Virus record (IMG/VR): IMGVR_UViG_3300027983_000063
Location: 1 to 32,869 of that record
Origin: a virus
Direction: 5' to 3' (one strand)
Length of the DNA stretch: 32,869 nt
Notes under the pieces: model-generated
What the model was told of the DNA's origin: nothing
Seen by the model: only the letters and a program-made list of their open reading frames with translations
The model's database searches: none
Shown here: positions 6,367 through 14,400 of the stretch, piece by piece
Layout of the letters: the number at the start of each line of letters is the position of its first letter
How positions within the stretch are numbered: position 1 is the stretch's first letter
Program-made: the position numbers and the translations under genes

Positions 6367-7427
6367 ATAACTGTTGTATCAACGTGCTGTGTTGTGATTA
6401 GTGTGACCAACCCCTTAGCATTAACTGTGATTGTCGGGACAAGGTGGTCATCGCCATATACGCCGGGCGACAAATTTACTGTTGCTAACGTTGTCGGAAT
6501 TGTGCCCGACCCTGTGCCTGCAACATCGCCGGTTAAGGTTGTTACACCACTTGATGTCGGTATCCAAGACAACGTGGTTCCGTCAGTTGTTAAAAGCTTA
6601 CCTGCATTAGCAGTCTGCGATGGCATCAATGCATTTATTGCAGTGCCGGCAGTTGTTTGCCCAGTTCCGCCTTTTGCAATAGAAACTGTAGCAAGTGTTG
6701 TTGCATTACCAGTTGATGTCACATCGCCAGTTAGGTCGGCGTTAGTTGTTACTGTACTTGCATTGCCAGTTGTCGAACCAGATGAACCAGTTACTGAACC
6801 AGCAATTGCTGCGGTGACAGTTAATACAGCTAATGTACCGACACTTGTCAAACTAGATGCAGTAACACCTGCTGCCAATGTTGCACCAGTTAATGTGCCT
6901 GCGGGTGCAACTACTGCTGCTGTGGTTATTGCTGTTACCAATCCCTTGTTGTTGAATGTAACAACTGGTATAGCTGTACTTGAGCCAGTTGTTGCACCTG
7001 TCGCTACTGTGGCAAGTGTCAATGCTGTTGCCCCGGTTGCATCACCCGTGTGAGTGGCATTAGTGACCAAACCAGAATATAATGTATTGACTGAATTGTC
7101 GCCAGTATTTGTGCCAGAGAGGTTAGAACCAGTAACTGTGCCTGATGCAGCCACAGAAGTAGGAGTGATAGCGCCCAGCGTAATGGTAATTGCTGGCGTT
7201 GTTGTAGCAGTTGCTACAGACCCAGAGACGCCAGCAACTGTTGACACCGAGACAGAAGTAACTGTACCACTGCCGCCACCGCCGCCGGACAATGGAGTTT
7301 CGGTTCCCGACGAATCGAGTGAATAAAAAGTTCCGCTAGTCTTAGCGTATAACAGTATTTGTCCTGATGTGGGCGATGAAGGTACTGTATCCCCTTCTAC
7401 CATTAAGATTCTTGCTGGTGTGCTCAT
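6249..7427 (-). CDS. Repetitive tail-fibre or tail-tip protein
   Basis: 392 residues, almost entirely Thr, Ser, Ala, Gly and Val with few charges, in short beta-type repeats (GTVTSVSV, GDATGATALTLATVATGATT, VTFNNKGLVTAITT, TVNAKGLVTLITT). A Gly-rich hinge (GGGGGSG) near residue 50 separates a small N-terminal head, SGQILLYAKTSGTFYSLDSS, from the shaft. The C-terminus, VSTRHQYIVTGELEIDGLIE then NYGVIAIL, is the trimer-tip type found in many phage fibres. This is a structural host-recognition component as judged by composition and repeats; no named T4 homologue can be given. It starts inside the stop of a short leader frame, with a late promoter further up, and partial copies lie on both sides. 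Confidence 0.85.
   Translation of the reverse strand: MSTPARILMVEGDTVPSSPTSGQILLYAKTSGTFYSLDSSGTETPLSGGGGGSGTVTSVSVSTVAGVSGSVATATTTPAITITLGAITPTSVAASGTVTGSNLSGTNTGDNSVNTLYSGLVTNATHTGDATGATALTLATVATGATTGSSTAIPVVTFNNKGLVTAITTAAVVAPAGTLTGATLAAGVTASSLTSVGTLAVLTVTAAIAGSVTGSSGSTTGNASTVTTNADLTGDVTSTGNATTLATVSIAKGGTGQTTAGTAINALMPSQTANAGKLLTTDGTTLSWIPTSSGVTTLTGDVAGTGSGTIPTTLATVNLSPGVYGDDHLVPTITVNAKGLVTLITTQHVDTTVIDLVSTAETFVVSTRHQYIVTGELEIDGLIENYGVIAIL
6730..6860. repeat. Direct repeat B, copy 2
   Basis: Intact coding copy inside the full fibre gene; partner of 6093-6210. Confidence 0.88.
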
Positions 7428-7537
7428 AATATTGCTATAACTCCATAATTTTCTATTAAGCCGTCAAGTTCACCAGTCACTATATATATTGGTGTCTTGT
7501 AGAAACAACAAATGTTTCTGCAGTGGATACTAAATCT
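7393..7537. repeat. Direct repeat A, copy 2
   Basis: Partner of 6218-6366. It carries the 3' end of a lost upstream fibre copy joined to the start of the full gene. Confidence 0.88.
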
Positions 7538-7543
7538 CTCCAT
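7424..7543 (-). pseudogene. Short frame made from the 3' end of a lost fibre copy
   Basis: A 39-residue frame from ATG 7543, preceded by AAAAAGGA. Its last 20 residues (VTGELDGLIENYGVIAIL) are in the same frame as the C-terminus of the full fibre gene, while the first part reads the same DNA out of frame because of a TA insertion. Its stop overlaps the start of the full fibre gene (ATGA). It may now act only as a translated leader that couples ribosomes onto the fibre gene. Confidence 0.55.
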
Positions 7544-7563
7544 GTTATTCCTTTTTGCTTTGT

Positions 7564-7571
7564 TATTTATC
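7564..7571 (-). promoter_or_regulatory. T4-type late promoter box GATAAATA for the fibre unit
   Basis: GATAAATA on the minus strand, 20 bases before the leader frame's ATG at 7543, with AAGGA between. It fits late expression of tail proteins. Confidence 0.7.
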
Positions 7572-7617
7572 AGAAACCCACAATTACAATAACAATATAG
7601 AAAATCTATTTTATTTT

Positions 7618-7625
7618 GATAAATA
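7618..7625 (+). promoter_or_regulatory. T4-type late promoter box GATAAATA, four bases before an ATG
   Basis: TTTTGATAAATA is followed by ATGG and the ATG at 7630. There is no ribosome site, so a leaderless or near-leaderless late message is predicted. Confidence 0.65.
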
Positions 7626-7629
7626 ATGG

Positions 7630-8316
7630 ATGAAGCTTTTCGAACTTATTAATACTCAGACCAAGACAACTGATATAAAATCTCCGTTTGACATGGACAA
7701 ATTAAATAAAGAATACGAGAAGAAAAAAAATGGGCCGGAATCCGGATCCTATGCAAGGGCCCGGCCTAATAAGAAAGATCCGCATATGTATTCCAAGTAT
7801 ACATATTTTCCAACCGATCTTAAGAAAGATGCATATTATCAATACATAAAGGCTATCGAACCTCATATTGGTTCCAATCCGTATTTTCCCAGAGTCTATG
7901 TTGTCGAACTAATACGTGACCCGCAAGGTCAAGTTAAGCCCAACTATGGCATGGAAAAATTGGTTACTGCTGATAGTTTTGATACAGATGCAATTATTGC
8001 AATGGGTGACCGGATGTTTAAAGGCTTTGCAGATGATTTTGGGTCAGGCGAAAATACAACAGGCGAGGTATTTAATTCAATAATCAGGCTTGTTGCCGAG
8101 ATAATGGAATGGCCATCTTCGGCCGAATATATAAAAGATGAAGAACTCAGGCAAGCATTATCTTTAATAGACAAAATAGAAAAATCAGATCCGAGTTTTG
8201 AATACGATATGCATACAGGAAATGCTATGATCAGGGGAACATCCAAAGGACCTCAGTTTGTGCTTATGGATCCACTTTGGGATAGATCACGGGGAAGCCA
8301 GATAGGCAAAAAATAA
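7630..8316 (+). CDS. Kinase-like protein with MKLFELI leader
   Basis: 228 residues. After the leader MKLFELINTQT comes a Lys-rich part, then a helical body. The C-terminal EYDMHTGNAMIRG and QFVLMDPLWD look like the catalytic loop (D-x-H-x-x-N) and the metal-binding DP/DFG position of kinase or aminoglycoside-phosphotransferase folds. I remember similar D.H.GN.M.R...lV.tDP endings in proteins of other large phages. No glycine-rich loop is evident, so it may be a minimal or inactive kinase. An alternative ATG lies at 7626 in another frame. A late promoter abuts the start and a clear terminator follows the stop, so this is a one-gene late unit on the plus strand. Confidence 0.85.
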   Translation: MKLFELINTQTKTTDIKSPFDMDKLNKEYEKKKNGPESGSYARARPNKKDPHMYSKYTYFPTDLKKDAYYQYIKAIEPHIGSNPYFPRVYVVELIRDPQGQVKPNYGMEKLVTADSFDTDAIIAMGDRMFKGFADDFGSGENTTGEVFNSIIRLVAEIMEWPSSAEYIKDEELRQALSLIDKIEKSDPSFEYDMHTGNAMIRGTSKGPQFVLMDPLWDRSRGSQIGKK

Positions 8317-8325
8317 GCAGACATA

Positions 8326-8352
8326 AGAAAAGCCACTTTAAGTGGCTTTTCT
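8326..8352. terminator. Rho-independent terminator, perfect palindrome
   Basis: AGAAAAGCCACTT and AAGTGGCTTTTCT pair with one central base. It serves the plus-strand kinase-like gene and could also stop minus-strand transcripts from the clpA side. Confidence 0.9.
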
Positions 8353-8366
8353 ATTATAGTGCAATA

Positions 8367-8528
8367 TTACAGTGTTACGGGTTCTTGTGCAGATTCCAGA
8401 ACAACAATTGCAATCTCGCTATTAACCACATCAACATTCACTTTGCCGCCGAATTTTAACTCGCCAAACAAAATATGCTTAGACAATGGCTTCTTAATCT
8501 TCTCTTCGAACAGTCGCTCAAGTGGTCG
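8367..8528 (-). pseudogene. Detached clpA 3' end
   Basis: On the minus strand 53 codons read as a ClpA C-terminus: RPLERLFEEKIKKPLSKHIL, FGELKFGGKVNVDVV, ending in TAA. They align codon for codon with the last part of the intact clpA (RPLERLAETEIKKPLSKEIL, FGKLRNGG) at 9482-9649, but the two differ at about half the positions after that. There is no start codon, and the HNH gene lies between. This looks like the original end of clpA, cut off when a segment with the endonuclease and a different clpA tail arrived. Similarity begins exactly at the CGACCACT codons. Confidence 0.85.
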
Positions 8529-8534
8529 TATTAT

Positions 8535-8542
8535 GATAAATA
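8535..8542 (+). promoter_or_regulatory. T4-type late promoter box GATAAATA for the HNH endonuclease
   Basis: GATAAATA lies 18 bases before the ATG at 8560, at the left boundary of the inserted segment. Confidence 0.6.
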
Positions 8543-8559
8543 ACAATAGAGACTTAATT

Positions 8560-9498
8560 ATGAATTACCAATTACATTATGATACCCTTATTAATAGGGC
8601 TAAACTTAGGATTTTACCATTAGATCAATATACTGAATCTCATCATATTAGGCCAACATGTATCGGTGGTAGAAATATTAAAGCTAATTTGGTTAAACTA
8701 ACACCCGAGGAACATTTTGTAGCACATCAACTGCTAGTTAAGTTATATCCAGTCAATCCACTTATATTAAAAGCATGTCATATAATGACAAATAGTAACA
8801 GTAAAGTTAAACGAAATAATAAATTATACGGCTGGATAAGAAAGAGGTTAAGTATTCTATCGTCTAAAAGAGTAAACGTCGATGATACAATATACACATC
8901 GATGTTAGAGACTAGTAGGGTGTTCAATATTTCCGCGGATGTTGTCAGGCATAGATGTAAATCAACAAAATTTCCAAACTGGAATTATGCTGATGGCCTT
9001 ATCATTAAGAAAATCGGAATAAGAGAAATAAATAAAATAAATTGCGATGGTATACTATTTCCATCTACCGTGCAAGCTGCCTTACATTTTAATATATCAA
9101 AAGATGCCGTCGGTCATAGATGTAAATCAACAAAATTTCCAAACTGGTTTATTATCGGAAAAGAAAAGACTGAAGAAACAAGAAATAAAAGACCGAATAA
9201 AGGTAAAATATTATGTGATGGTGTTATATTTGATGATATATACGAGGCAGCTAAATATTTTAACGTTTGCACTAATAGCATAAGTGCTAAATGTAACTCA
9301 CTATATCATGAGAACTGGAATTTTTTAAATTCCCCGATAATTAAAATCAAGAAAGTAAAGAAAATTCCAGTGTGTGATAGTATTGAATTTGCATCATTCT
9401 CTGATGCAGCAAAATATTTCGGAATTACATTACAGGGTGTACTATATAGATGTAAGACCGAAACATTTAAAGACTGGTATACTAAATATCTAAATTAA
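8560..9498 (+). CDS. HNH homing endonuclease with NUMOD-type repeats
   Basis: 312 residues from ATG 8560; the longer frame to 8359 runs backwards through the clpA remnant. The N-terminus holds an HNH nuclease: YTESHHIRPTCIGG, NLVKLTPEEHFVAHQLL. It is followed by four or five copies of a DNA-binding repeat of NUMOD1 type with the pattern F.s..eAa..fnis...v..RCkS..f.nW (RCKSTKFPNW occurs twice). Such free-standing enzymes cut an allele lacking them and copy themselves by repair. It reads toward clpA and its end overlaps the clpA end by 17 bases. The broken gene at 14073-14308 is a homologue. Its Lys/Asn/Ile-rich, A/T-rich codons differ from clpA. Confidence 0.93.
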   Translation: MNYQLHYDTLINRAKLRILPLDQYTESHHIRPTCIGGRNIKANLVKLTPEEHFVAHQLLVKLYPVNPLILKACHIMTNSNSKVKRNNKLYGWIRKRLSILSSKRVNVDDTIYTSMLETSRVFNISADVVRHRCKSTKFPNWNYADGLIIKKIGIREINKINCDGILFPSTVQAALHFNISKDAVGHRCKSTKFPNWFIIGKEKTEETRNKRPNKGKILCDGVIFDDIYEAAKYFNVCTNSISAKCNSLYHENWNFLNSPIIKIKKVKKIPVCDSIEFASFSDAAKYFGITLQGVLYRCKTETFKDWYTKYLN

Positions 9499-11704
9499 GA
9501 GATTCAGTAATCGTAGATTCAATTGTTAGGTGTATTTTGTCATCCAACACATCAAATATTGCGTGGCCACCATTCCTTAGTTTACCGAACAATATTTCTT
9601 TAGACAGTGGCTTTTTAATCTCCGTCTCGGCTAAACGCTCGAGTGGTCGAGCACCCATCTTAGGATCGAATCCATGTTCGGCAAGCCAAGCACGGGCCGT
9701 TATTGTCACAGCAATCGTAATGTTCTTAGGAGCCAACATAACTTCTGTCTTCTCGACTTCAGCATTAACAATCAATGCCATTTCTGTCATTGTCAATTTC
9801 TTGTATTTGACAATACCATCCAGTCTGTTTCTAAATTCTGGAGTAAAGAACTTTCTCAACTCGGTTTCAACAGCGGATGAATTGTCCTGATCACCAAACC
9901 CAATTTTCAATTGCTCTGCGGCAGCAGCACCAATGTTAGCTGAAAGAATAATAATAGTGTTGGAGAAGTCAACTGTCTTTCCTTTTGCAGATGTAAGTCT
10001 GCCATCATCCATCACCTGCAATAATACAGTCAGTACATCCGGATGTGCCTTTTCAACTTCGTCCAGCAACAATACACAATTTGGATCAGTATCGACTGCC
10101 TGGATTAATTGCCCTTCGCCCATCTTACCTTCACCGTGCCCAACGTATCCCGGAGGGGCGCCGATGAACTTGGATACAGTGTGCTTTTCCATATATTCCG
10201 ACATGTCGAATCGTGTAAATTTAACACCTAAGATCTCTGCAAGCTTCTTTGCCGTGTATGTCTTTCCGCTGCCAGTTGGGCCAGTAAACAAGAAGCTTCC
10301 AATCGGCTTAGCTGGATTACGCAATCCTGCTTTAGACAAGTGAATTGCATCTACCAACTTGTCTAATGCCTCATCCTGACCATAGACTTTATCTTTGAGT
10401 CTTGGAGCAAGTTCTGCTAATGCATCATTTTCTTTCATATTCATCATCTGTGCAGGAATACGTGACAGCTTCGAAGCTGCTGAAAGAACAACGTCGTCCG
10501 AAACAACTTTCTGTTCATTCAGTTTAGCGTTTGCGCCGGCTGAGTCCATAATGTCGATAGCCTTATCCGGGAAGAACTTTTGTTTCATGTAACGATCAGC
10601 AAGGTCCACACACATATCGAGTGTACCGGGGTTATAAGTTACATCGTGAAATTTCTCATAGTATTTTGCAAGTCCAGCAAGAATCAATTTTGTCTCAGCA
10701 ACAGATGGCTGATTAATATCGTACTTCTGGAATCGACGAAGCAATGCTTTGTCCTTTTCGAAATGTTCATGGAACTCATCATATGTGGTTGCACCGACAC
10801 ACATAAGTTCGCCCTTAGCGAGCATAGGCTTCAATAAGTTGCCTGCATCCATTTGACTGCCAGTCGCGGAGCCAGCACCAAGAATCATGTGAATCTCATC
10901 GATGAACATGATACAGTTGCCGAGCTTCTTAACTTCGTCAAGTACACCTTTGAGGCGCTCTTCGAAATCACCTCGGAACTTTGTTCCTGCAAGCAATGCG
11001 CCGAGATCCAGACTGTATACAACTTTCTCCTGCAATGCTTTAGGAACTTCTTTGTTTGTAATTTTCAACGCCAGGCCTTCCGCAAGGGCAGTTTTTCCTA
11101 CCCCCGGTTCCCCAACATAGATTACATTGTTCTTTTTCCTGCGAGCCAAGATTTCGATAGTATCGATAACTTCTTTCTCGCGACCAATGACAGGATCGAT
11201 CTTGCCGTCTGCTGCTTCTTTATTGAGATTTCGAGCAAACTGGTCGAGTGCAGATTCTTCCTTTTCTTGGGATTTTTCATCTTGTTTACGTAATTTCTCA
11301 ATCAGTTTTTCTCTGGTCACGCCGTTCTTATTCAGGAAATAATATGCGTGGCTTGTTTCCTCGCTAAGGATACTTAGCAAGACCGATTCGTTACTCAGCT
11401 CATTTCTGCCGCTGAATACAAGCTGTGTCAATGCACGTTGGAAGGTTCTGTGAACAACCTGTGTTCGTTTAGCAGGAATTTCCTTTAATGCATCTGGTTT
11501 TTTGAGATTAGGATCTGCAAGAAATGCAATAACATCTGCCTTTATCTTTGCAGGCTGGCAACCAGCAGACAAGATCATCTCATTTACTTCTTTCTGGTGC
11601 AACAGAGAAAGCAAAATGTGTTCCAATGTCACGTACTCATGATTATTATCATTAGCAAACTCTGTTGCTTTTTCAACCATTTTTTCAACTTTCTTAGTAC
11701 TCAT
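9482..11704 (-). CDS. clpA: ClpA-type AAA+ unfoldase
   Basis: 740 residues, close to bacterial ClpA. In order: a Clp N-domain (VTLEHILLSLLHQKEV), first AAA+ module with Walker A GEPGVGKT near residue 197 and Walker B CIMFIDEIH, second module with Walker A GPTGSGKT near 472 and Walker B VLLLDEVEKAHPDVL, then the C-terminal domain. There is no ClpB middle coiled coil. QLKIGFGDQDNSS near residue 600 matches the IGL/IGF loop with which ClpA docks on ClpP, and two ClpPs are encoded at 27.7-28.9 kb. It would unfold proteins for degradation in a phage or hybrid ClpAP. AAGGA precedes the ATG. The last 55 codons differ from the detached end beyond the HNH gene and may be imported. DnaJ and IF-1 lie just upstream in the same run. 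Confidence 0.97.
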   Translation of the reverse strand: MSTKKVEKMVEKATEFANDNNHEYVTLEHILLSLLHQKEVNEMILSAGCQPAKIKADVIAFLADPNLKKPDALKEIPAKRTQVVHRTFQRALTQLVFSGRNELSNESVLLSILSEETSHAYYFLNKNGVTREKLIEKLRKQDEKSQEKEESALDQFARNLNKEAADGKIDPVIGREKEVIDTIEILARRKKNNVIYVGEPGVGKTALAEGLALKITNKEVPKALQEKVVYSLDLGALLAGTKFRGDFEERLKGVLDEVKKLGNCIMFIDEIHMILGAGSATGSQMDAGNLLKPMLAKGELMCVGATTYDEFHEHFEKDKALLRRFQKYDINQPSVAETKLILAGLAKYYEKFHDVTYNPGTLDMCVDLADRYMKQKFFPDKAIDIMDSAGANAKLNEQKVVSDDVVLSAASKLSRIPAQMMNMKENDALAELAPRLKDKVYGQDEALDKLVDAIHLSKAGLRNPAKPIGSFLFTGPTGSGKTYTAKKLAEILGVKFTRFDMSEYMEKHTVSKFIGAPPGYVGHGEGKMGEGQLIQAVDTDPNCVLLLDEVEKAHPDVLTVLLQVMDDGRLTSAKGKTVDFSNTIIILSANIGAAAAEQLKIGFGDQDNSSAVETELRKFFTPEFRNRLDGIVKYKKLTMTEMALIVNAEVEKTEVMLAPKNITIAVTITARAWLAEHGFDPKMGARPLERLAETEIKKPLSKEILFGKLRNGGHAIFDVLDDKIHLTIESTITESLNLDI

Positions 11705-11712
11705 CTTAATCC

Positions 11713-12528
11713 TTATAAATTAATGGTTTCTCTACGCTTCACAGATTTTAGCAATTCTAACTCCTCGGTCGACAACTTAGGGACTGTTATAGAAACTCTT
11801 ACCAACATATCTCCGTATTGATCCGTCTCGGGGTTTTTCATTCCCTTTTTATTTAGCTTTACTATTTTACCAAATTGCATTCCAGCAGGTATTTCGAATT
11901 CGTACTCTGCACCATCCAAGTGTACAAATTTTGCATTAATTCCAAAAATAGCTTCAATTGCTGTTATCTCCACTTCAATCAGCAAGTCATCATTTGATCT
12001 TTTAAATTTTAAATCTGGCAAAACATCCACCCTGAACATTTTACCACCATTGAACAACTTAGTTCCGGTTCTTATGCCTTTCGGTAAGTGTATTGTTGTT
12101 GCAGCATCTATTGTTATTGTACGCCCTATATAAGCATCTTGCAATGATATAGTAATTACATATAAATTTTGTTTGGTCCGGGTAGTGTAAAAGTCGTCTA
12201 AGTTACCGGGTCTATGTTTAAACATTTCAGTGAATGCCTTAGCTACACCGTCCATGTCATCATTACTGTTCCAACCATCCCAGTCTGTCTTATTGTGGAA
12301 TCTCTGCGAGGGATTATCGTGGGCTGCTTTCTTTTCCGGATCACTTAATGTCTCGTAAGCTTCCTTAGCCTCTCTGAATTTCGCCGTGGCATTATTCTTC
12401 TCCGACGATTCGGTAGGGAATTTATCTGGATGATATTTGCTTGCTAGTTTTCTATATGCAGATTTAATCTGCATACTATCTGCATCTTTAGCAAGTCCTA
12501 GGATTGTGTAGTAATCCTGTTTACTCAT
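11713..12528 (-). CDS. dnaJ: DnaJ-family cochaperone (CbpA-like)
   Basis: 271 residues. An N-terminal J domain ([20 protein letters not shown], with HPDKF as the HPD motif that stimulates DnaK) is followed by a linker and the two-lobed substrate-binding C-terminal domain ([55 protein letters not shown]). There is no zinc finger and little Gly/Phe region, so it is of the CbpA class rather than full DnaJ. It would recruit host DnaK, since no Hsp70 gene is seen here. It lies eight bases upstream of clpA and ten bases after IF-1, so refolding and degradation functions are coexpressed. The first 66 residues and HPD are unambiguous. Confidence 0.95.
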   Translation of the reverse strand: MSKQDYYTILGLAKDADSMQIKSAYRKLASKYHPDKFPTESSEKNNATAKFREAKEAYETLSDPEKKAAHDNPSQRFHNKTDWDGWNSNDDMDGVAKAFTEMFKHRPGNLDDFYTTRTKQNLYVITISLQDAYIGRTITIDAATTIHLPKGIRTGTKLFNGGKMFRVDVLPDLKFKRSNDDLLIEVEITAIEAIFGINAKFVHLDGAEYEFEIPAGMQFGKIVKLNKKGMKNPETDQYGDMLVRVSITVPKLSTEELELLKSVKRRETINL

Positions 12529-12538
12529 TATTTTCTTT

Positions 12539-12754
12539 CTAGAATCGGTAAGTGATTCGCCCTAAATTCAAATCATATGGACTCATTTCAACTTCAACCA
12601 CGTCATTTAGTAAAATTTGGATGTTGTTTTTCCTAATCTTACCGCTAACAACTGCGTTCAGTATGTGCCCGTTTTCCAGTTTAATTTTAAATCTGGCGCC
12701 TGGGGAAGCATCTGTTATCTTTCCGCGAGCTGTAATCATATCTTCTTTAGCCAA
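12539..12754 (-). CDS. infA: Translation initiation factor IF-1
   Basis: 71 residues, the normal IF-1 length. It matches bacterial IF-1 along its whole S1/OB fold: (M)[64 protein letters not shown]-1 binds the ribosomal A site during initiation. I choose the TTG at 12754, because it gives the canonical MAKED start, lies one base after the upstream stop and has AGGA nine bases before it; a TTG at 12775 would add seven residues. IF-1 genes are rare in phages but reported in very large ones. The gene sits between a conserved phage protein and dnaJ, so it is part of the phage operon and no isolated host fragment. Confidence 0.95.
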   Translation of the reverse strand: MAKEDMITARGKITDASPGARFKIKLENGHILNAVVSGKIRKNNIQILLNDVVEVEMSPYDLNLGRITYRF

Positions 12755-12755
12755 G

Positions 12756-13511
12756 TTATCTAGTCCTATTAACAAGTTGAGTGTTCTTCACTAACATTAC
12801 CGTGTCGTCTCTATTAACGCAAAGGTATTTTCCTATCGGTAAAACATCGCAGTTACCAAGCATGTTGCTTAATATGTTAGCTTCATATGGCTTATTTTCA
12901 AGGCCAAATGCAGACTCACTTAAGAAGTTTCTGCCGATAACTGTATCATAGTCGCCGACATCTACAACTTCAGTAACTATAGTTCTACCGTTATGGCTCA
13001 TTGTAACAATGTTCCCGTCAACTGTCAAGTTGGATGCATATGATTCCTTAAGGAACATCTCGATGCCTTCTTTAATATCTTTCATTTTAAATTCGTCCTT
13101 TGGAACATATTGTTCTGGGTTTAATATAACGTAATTGAATAATTCCGGATCGTTGAATGCAAACTCTCTATCGTCTGATAGATATGTTTTCACTGCCCAG
13201 GTTATGCTGCCGGTTAAATTTTCTATATCCTTTAGCAGTGCCTGAAATTTATTTGGGAAAGTGTCATCCCTACCCATTTCCACAAATATTAAATATCTGC
13301 CTTCTTCGTCTGTGCTTGGGCTCACTTCAACATCTAATGTATCTATGAAGCCGCGTTGAATAAATGTATTCAGATCCTCGGCAGGTTCTTCGTCCGTTAA
13401 ATAGAACGCAACAACAATAACATCCTTGTCGTCGCCTGCTTTAGGCGTAAACTCATCGATGGATACATCAGGCAGCAACTTACCATTTAGGTCGCCGTTC
13501 TTTAAACTCAT
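12756..13511 (-). CDS. Conserved phage protein of unknown function
   Basis: 251 residues, acidic, no signal peptide or membrane segment. The N-terminal half has alternating strands ([50 protein letters not shown]), the C-terminal half [18 protein letters not shown] and [13 protein letters not shown]. It may be a virion or morphogenesis protein, but no domain was recognised. Its ATG overlaps the preceding stop by four bases, and IF-1 follows after one base, so all three are translated together. Confidence 0.85.
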   Translation of the reverse strand: MSLKNGDLNGKLLPDVSIDEFTPKAGDDKDVIVVAFYLTDEEPAEDLNTFIQRGFIDTLDVEVSPSTDEEGRYLIFVEMGRDDTFPNKFQALLKDIENLTGSITWAVKTYLSDDREFAFNDPELFNYVILNPEQYVPKDEFKMKDIKEGIEMFLKESYASNLTVDGNIVTMSHNGRTIVTEVVDVGDYDTVIGRNFLSESAFGLENKPYEANILSNMLGNCDVLPIGKYLCVNRDDTVMLVKNTQLVNRTR

Positions 13512-14080
13512 ACCCCGCCTCCCATTTCTTCATCGGGATTACCCATATCATCCATTTGACCTACTTCGGAGGTTTCGGTCGACATGTCATCCATCTCCGA
13601 TGTTTCGCCATATGCATCCGCTAAGTCCGAATTTGTCTTCTCTATGTCTTTCTGGATTATATCATCTGTATGTTCGATTCCACGATTAATATATTTAATG
13701 GGCATATCTATTGTTACAAGCCAGATTTCAGATTCGTCCATCTTAGCTCGTTTGGTTTCCGGGTCTACCCAATCCTGTGGACCTTTAACTTTAACAGGAC
13801 GTTTGAATACACCCTTCCTGAATCCTATCCTGGCGCCAAGTTTAGTTAGGCGTAATCCGGCATTTGGATCGGGCATCAGTTTTGCCGGATACATCCACAC
13901 AGTTTTAAACCAATACCTGTCGATGTGCGGCCCCTCAACAAGTTCTCCGAGAGTCCAATTTTTATAAGCAAATATTTCTGCATTATCTAAAGTTCTCTCT
14001 AATTCTAATAACATATCGAGTACACTGTCTCCTCTGGATATATTTACTAGCGTATTTTTTATCGAATCGAGATCAGTCAT
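13508..14080 (-). CDS. Conserved phage protein with acidic Met/Gly-rich tail
   Basis: 190 residues. The body has a strongly patterned block, EIFAYKNWTLGELVEGPHID and RYWFKTVWMYPAKLMPDPNA, with IWLVTIDMPIKYI further on; I recall similar blocks in uncharacterised proteins of other large phages. The last 45 residues are acidic and Met-rich (SEMDDMSTETSEVGQMDDMG), like disordered tails of head or scaffold proteins. AGGAAAAAAA gives a good ribosome site. The gene's first codons overlap the end of a broken HNH endonuclease, so that element inserted directly at its start. Confidence 0.85.
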   Translation of the reverse strand: MTDLDSIKNTLVNISRGDSVLDMLLELERTLDNAEIFAYKNWTLGELVEGPHIDRYWFKTVWMYPAKLMPDPNAGLRLTKLGARIGFRKGVFKRPVKVKGPQDWVDPETKRAKMDESEIWLVTIDMPIKYINRGIEHTDDIIQKDIEKTNSDLADAYGETSEMDDMSTETSEVGQMDDMGNPDEEMGGGV

Positions 14081-14308
14081 TTTTTTTCCTACATTGTGTT
14101 CCGTGCCATCTCTTATAATTTCCAGGATGCATTTTTACCAAAAGTTGATGGACCACATAATGTTCTTCTGGGGACAATCGAACAATATTTTCTTTTCTGT
14201 TATTTCCATTCATACATTTGGGGATAATATGGTGTTTTCTAAATATATGTCAACGGGACGATTAATAGATCTGGAAATTAACATTTCATAATGATATTTA
14301 TAATTCAT
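14073..14308 (-). pseudogene. Broken, truncated HNH homing endonuclease
   Basis: From ATG 14308 the frame MNYKYHYEMLISRSINRPVD ends early. The adjoining frame carries HHIIPKCMNGNNRKENIVRL then SPEEHYVVHQLLVKMHPGN and stops at 14073. Adding one A to the AAAA before CACCAT joins them into YLEKHHIIPKC, the normal HNH opening. It is a clear homologue of the gene at 8560 (MNYQLHYDTLINRA, ESHHIRPTCIGG, EEHFVAHQLLVKLYP). All C-terminal DNA-binding repeats are missing, so even in frame it would be only a nuclease core of about 78 residues. A late promoter box stands six bases before the ATG. Confidence 0.82.
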
Positions 14309-14314
14309 ATGTCT

Positions 14315-14322
14315 TATTTATC
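14315..14322 (-). promoter_or_regulatory. T4-type late promoter box GATAAATA
   Basis: GATAAATA six bases before the ATG of the broken HNH gene. It may also transcribe the 14080-9482 gene run late. Confidence 0.6.
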
Positions 14323-14385
14323 ACAATTATGCAGATGTCGAGATTAAAATAAATAGCCCAATTATACTGCATATATCGAATATTG

Positions 14386-14393
14386 TATAAATA
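14386..14393 (+). promoter_or_regulatory. Perfect T4 late promoter box TATAAATA before phoH
   Basis: TATAAATA ends seven bases before the ATG at 14401. It faces away from the GATAAATA box at 14315-14322, giving a divergent pair of late promoters. Confidence 0.72.
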
Positions 14394-14400
14394 CGATTAC

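Noticed and set aside
6352-7326. Long plus-strand open frames across the fibre gene
   Set aside because: They are mirror frames of a Thr/Val/Ala-repeat gene on the other strand; no ribosome site, and the minus-strand gene has start, repeats and fibre tip.
8359-8559. Upstream extension of the HNH gene to 8359
   Set aside because: It reads antisense through the clpA remnant; the family start MNYQLHYD is at 8560 behind the late promoter.
8357-9650. Group I intron in clpA
   Set aside because: The upstream clpA part ends in its own stop with a complete C-terminus, the HNH gene is on the opposite strand, and both ends code for the same part, so splicing would duplicate it.
9537-11342. Plus-strand open frames across clpA
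   Set aside because: All are antisense to an intact ClpA with every expected motif.
12539-12775. Longer IF-1 from TTG 12775
   Set aside because: It would overlap the upstream gene by 20 bases and add residues absent from IF-1, while TTG 12754 gives the canonical MAKED start with AGGA upstream.
14094-14291. 65-codon plus-strand frame between 13508-14080 and phoH
   Set aside because: It is antisense to the broken HNH gene, whose motifs are on the minus strand.
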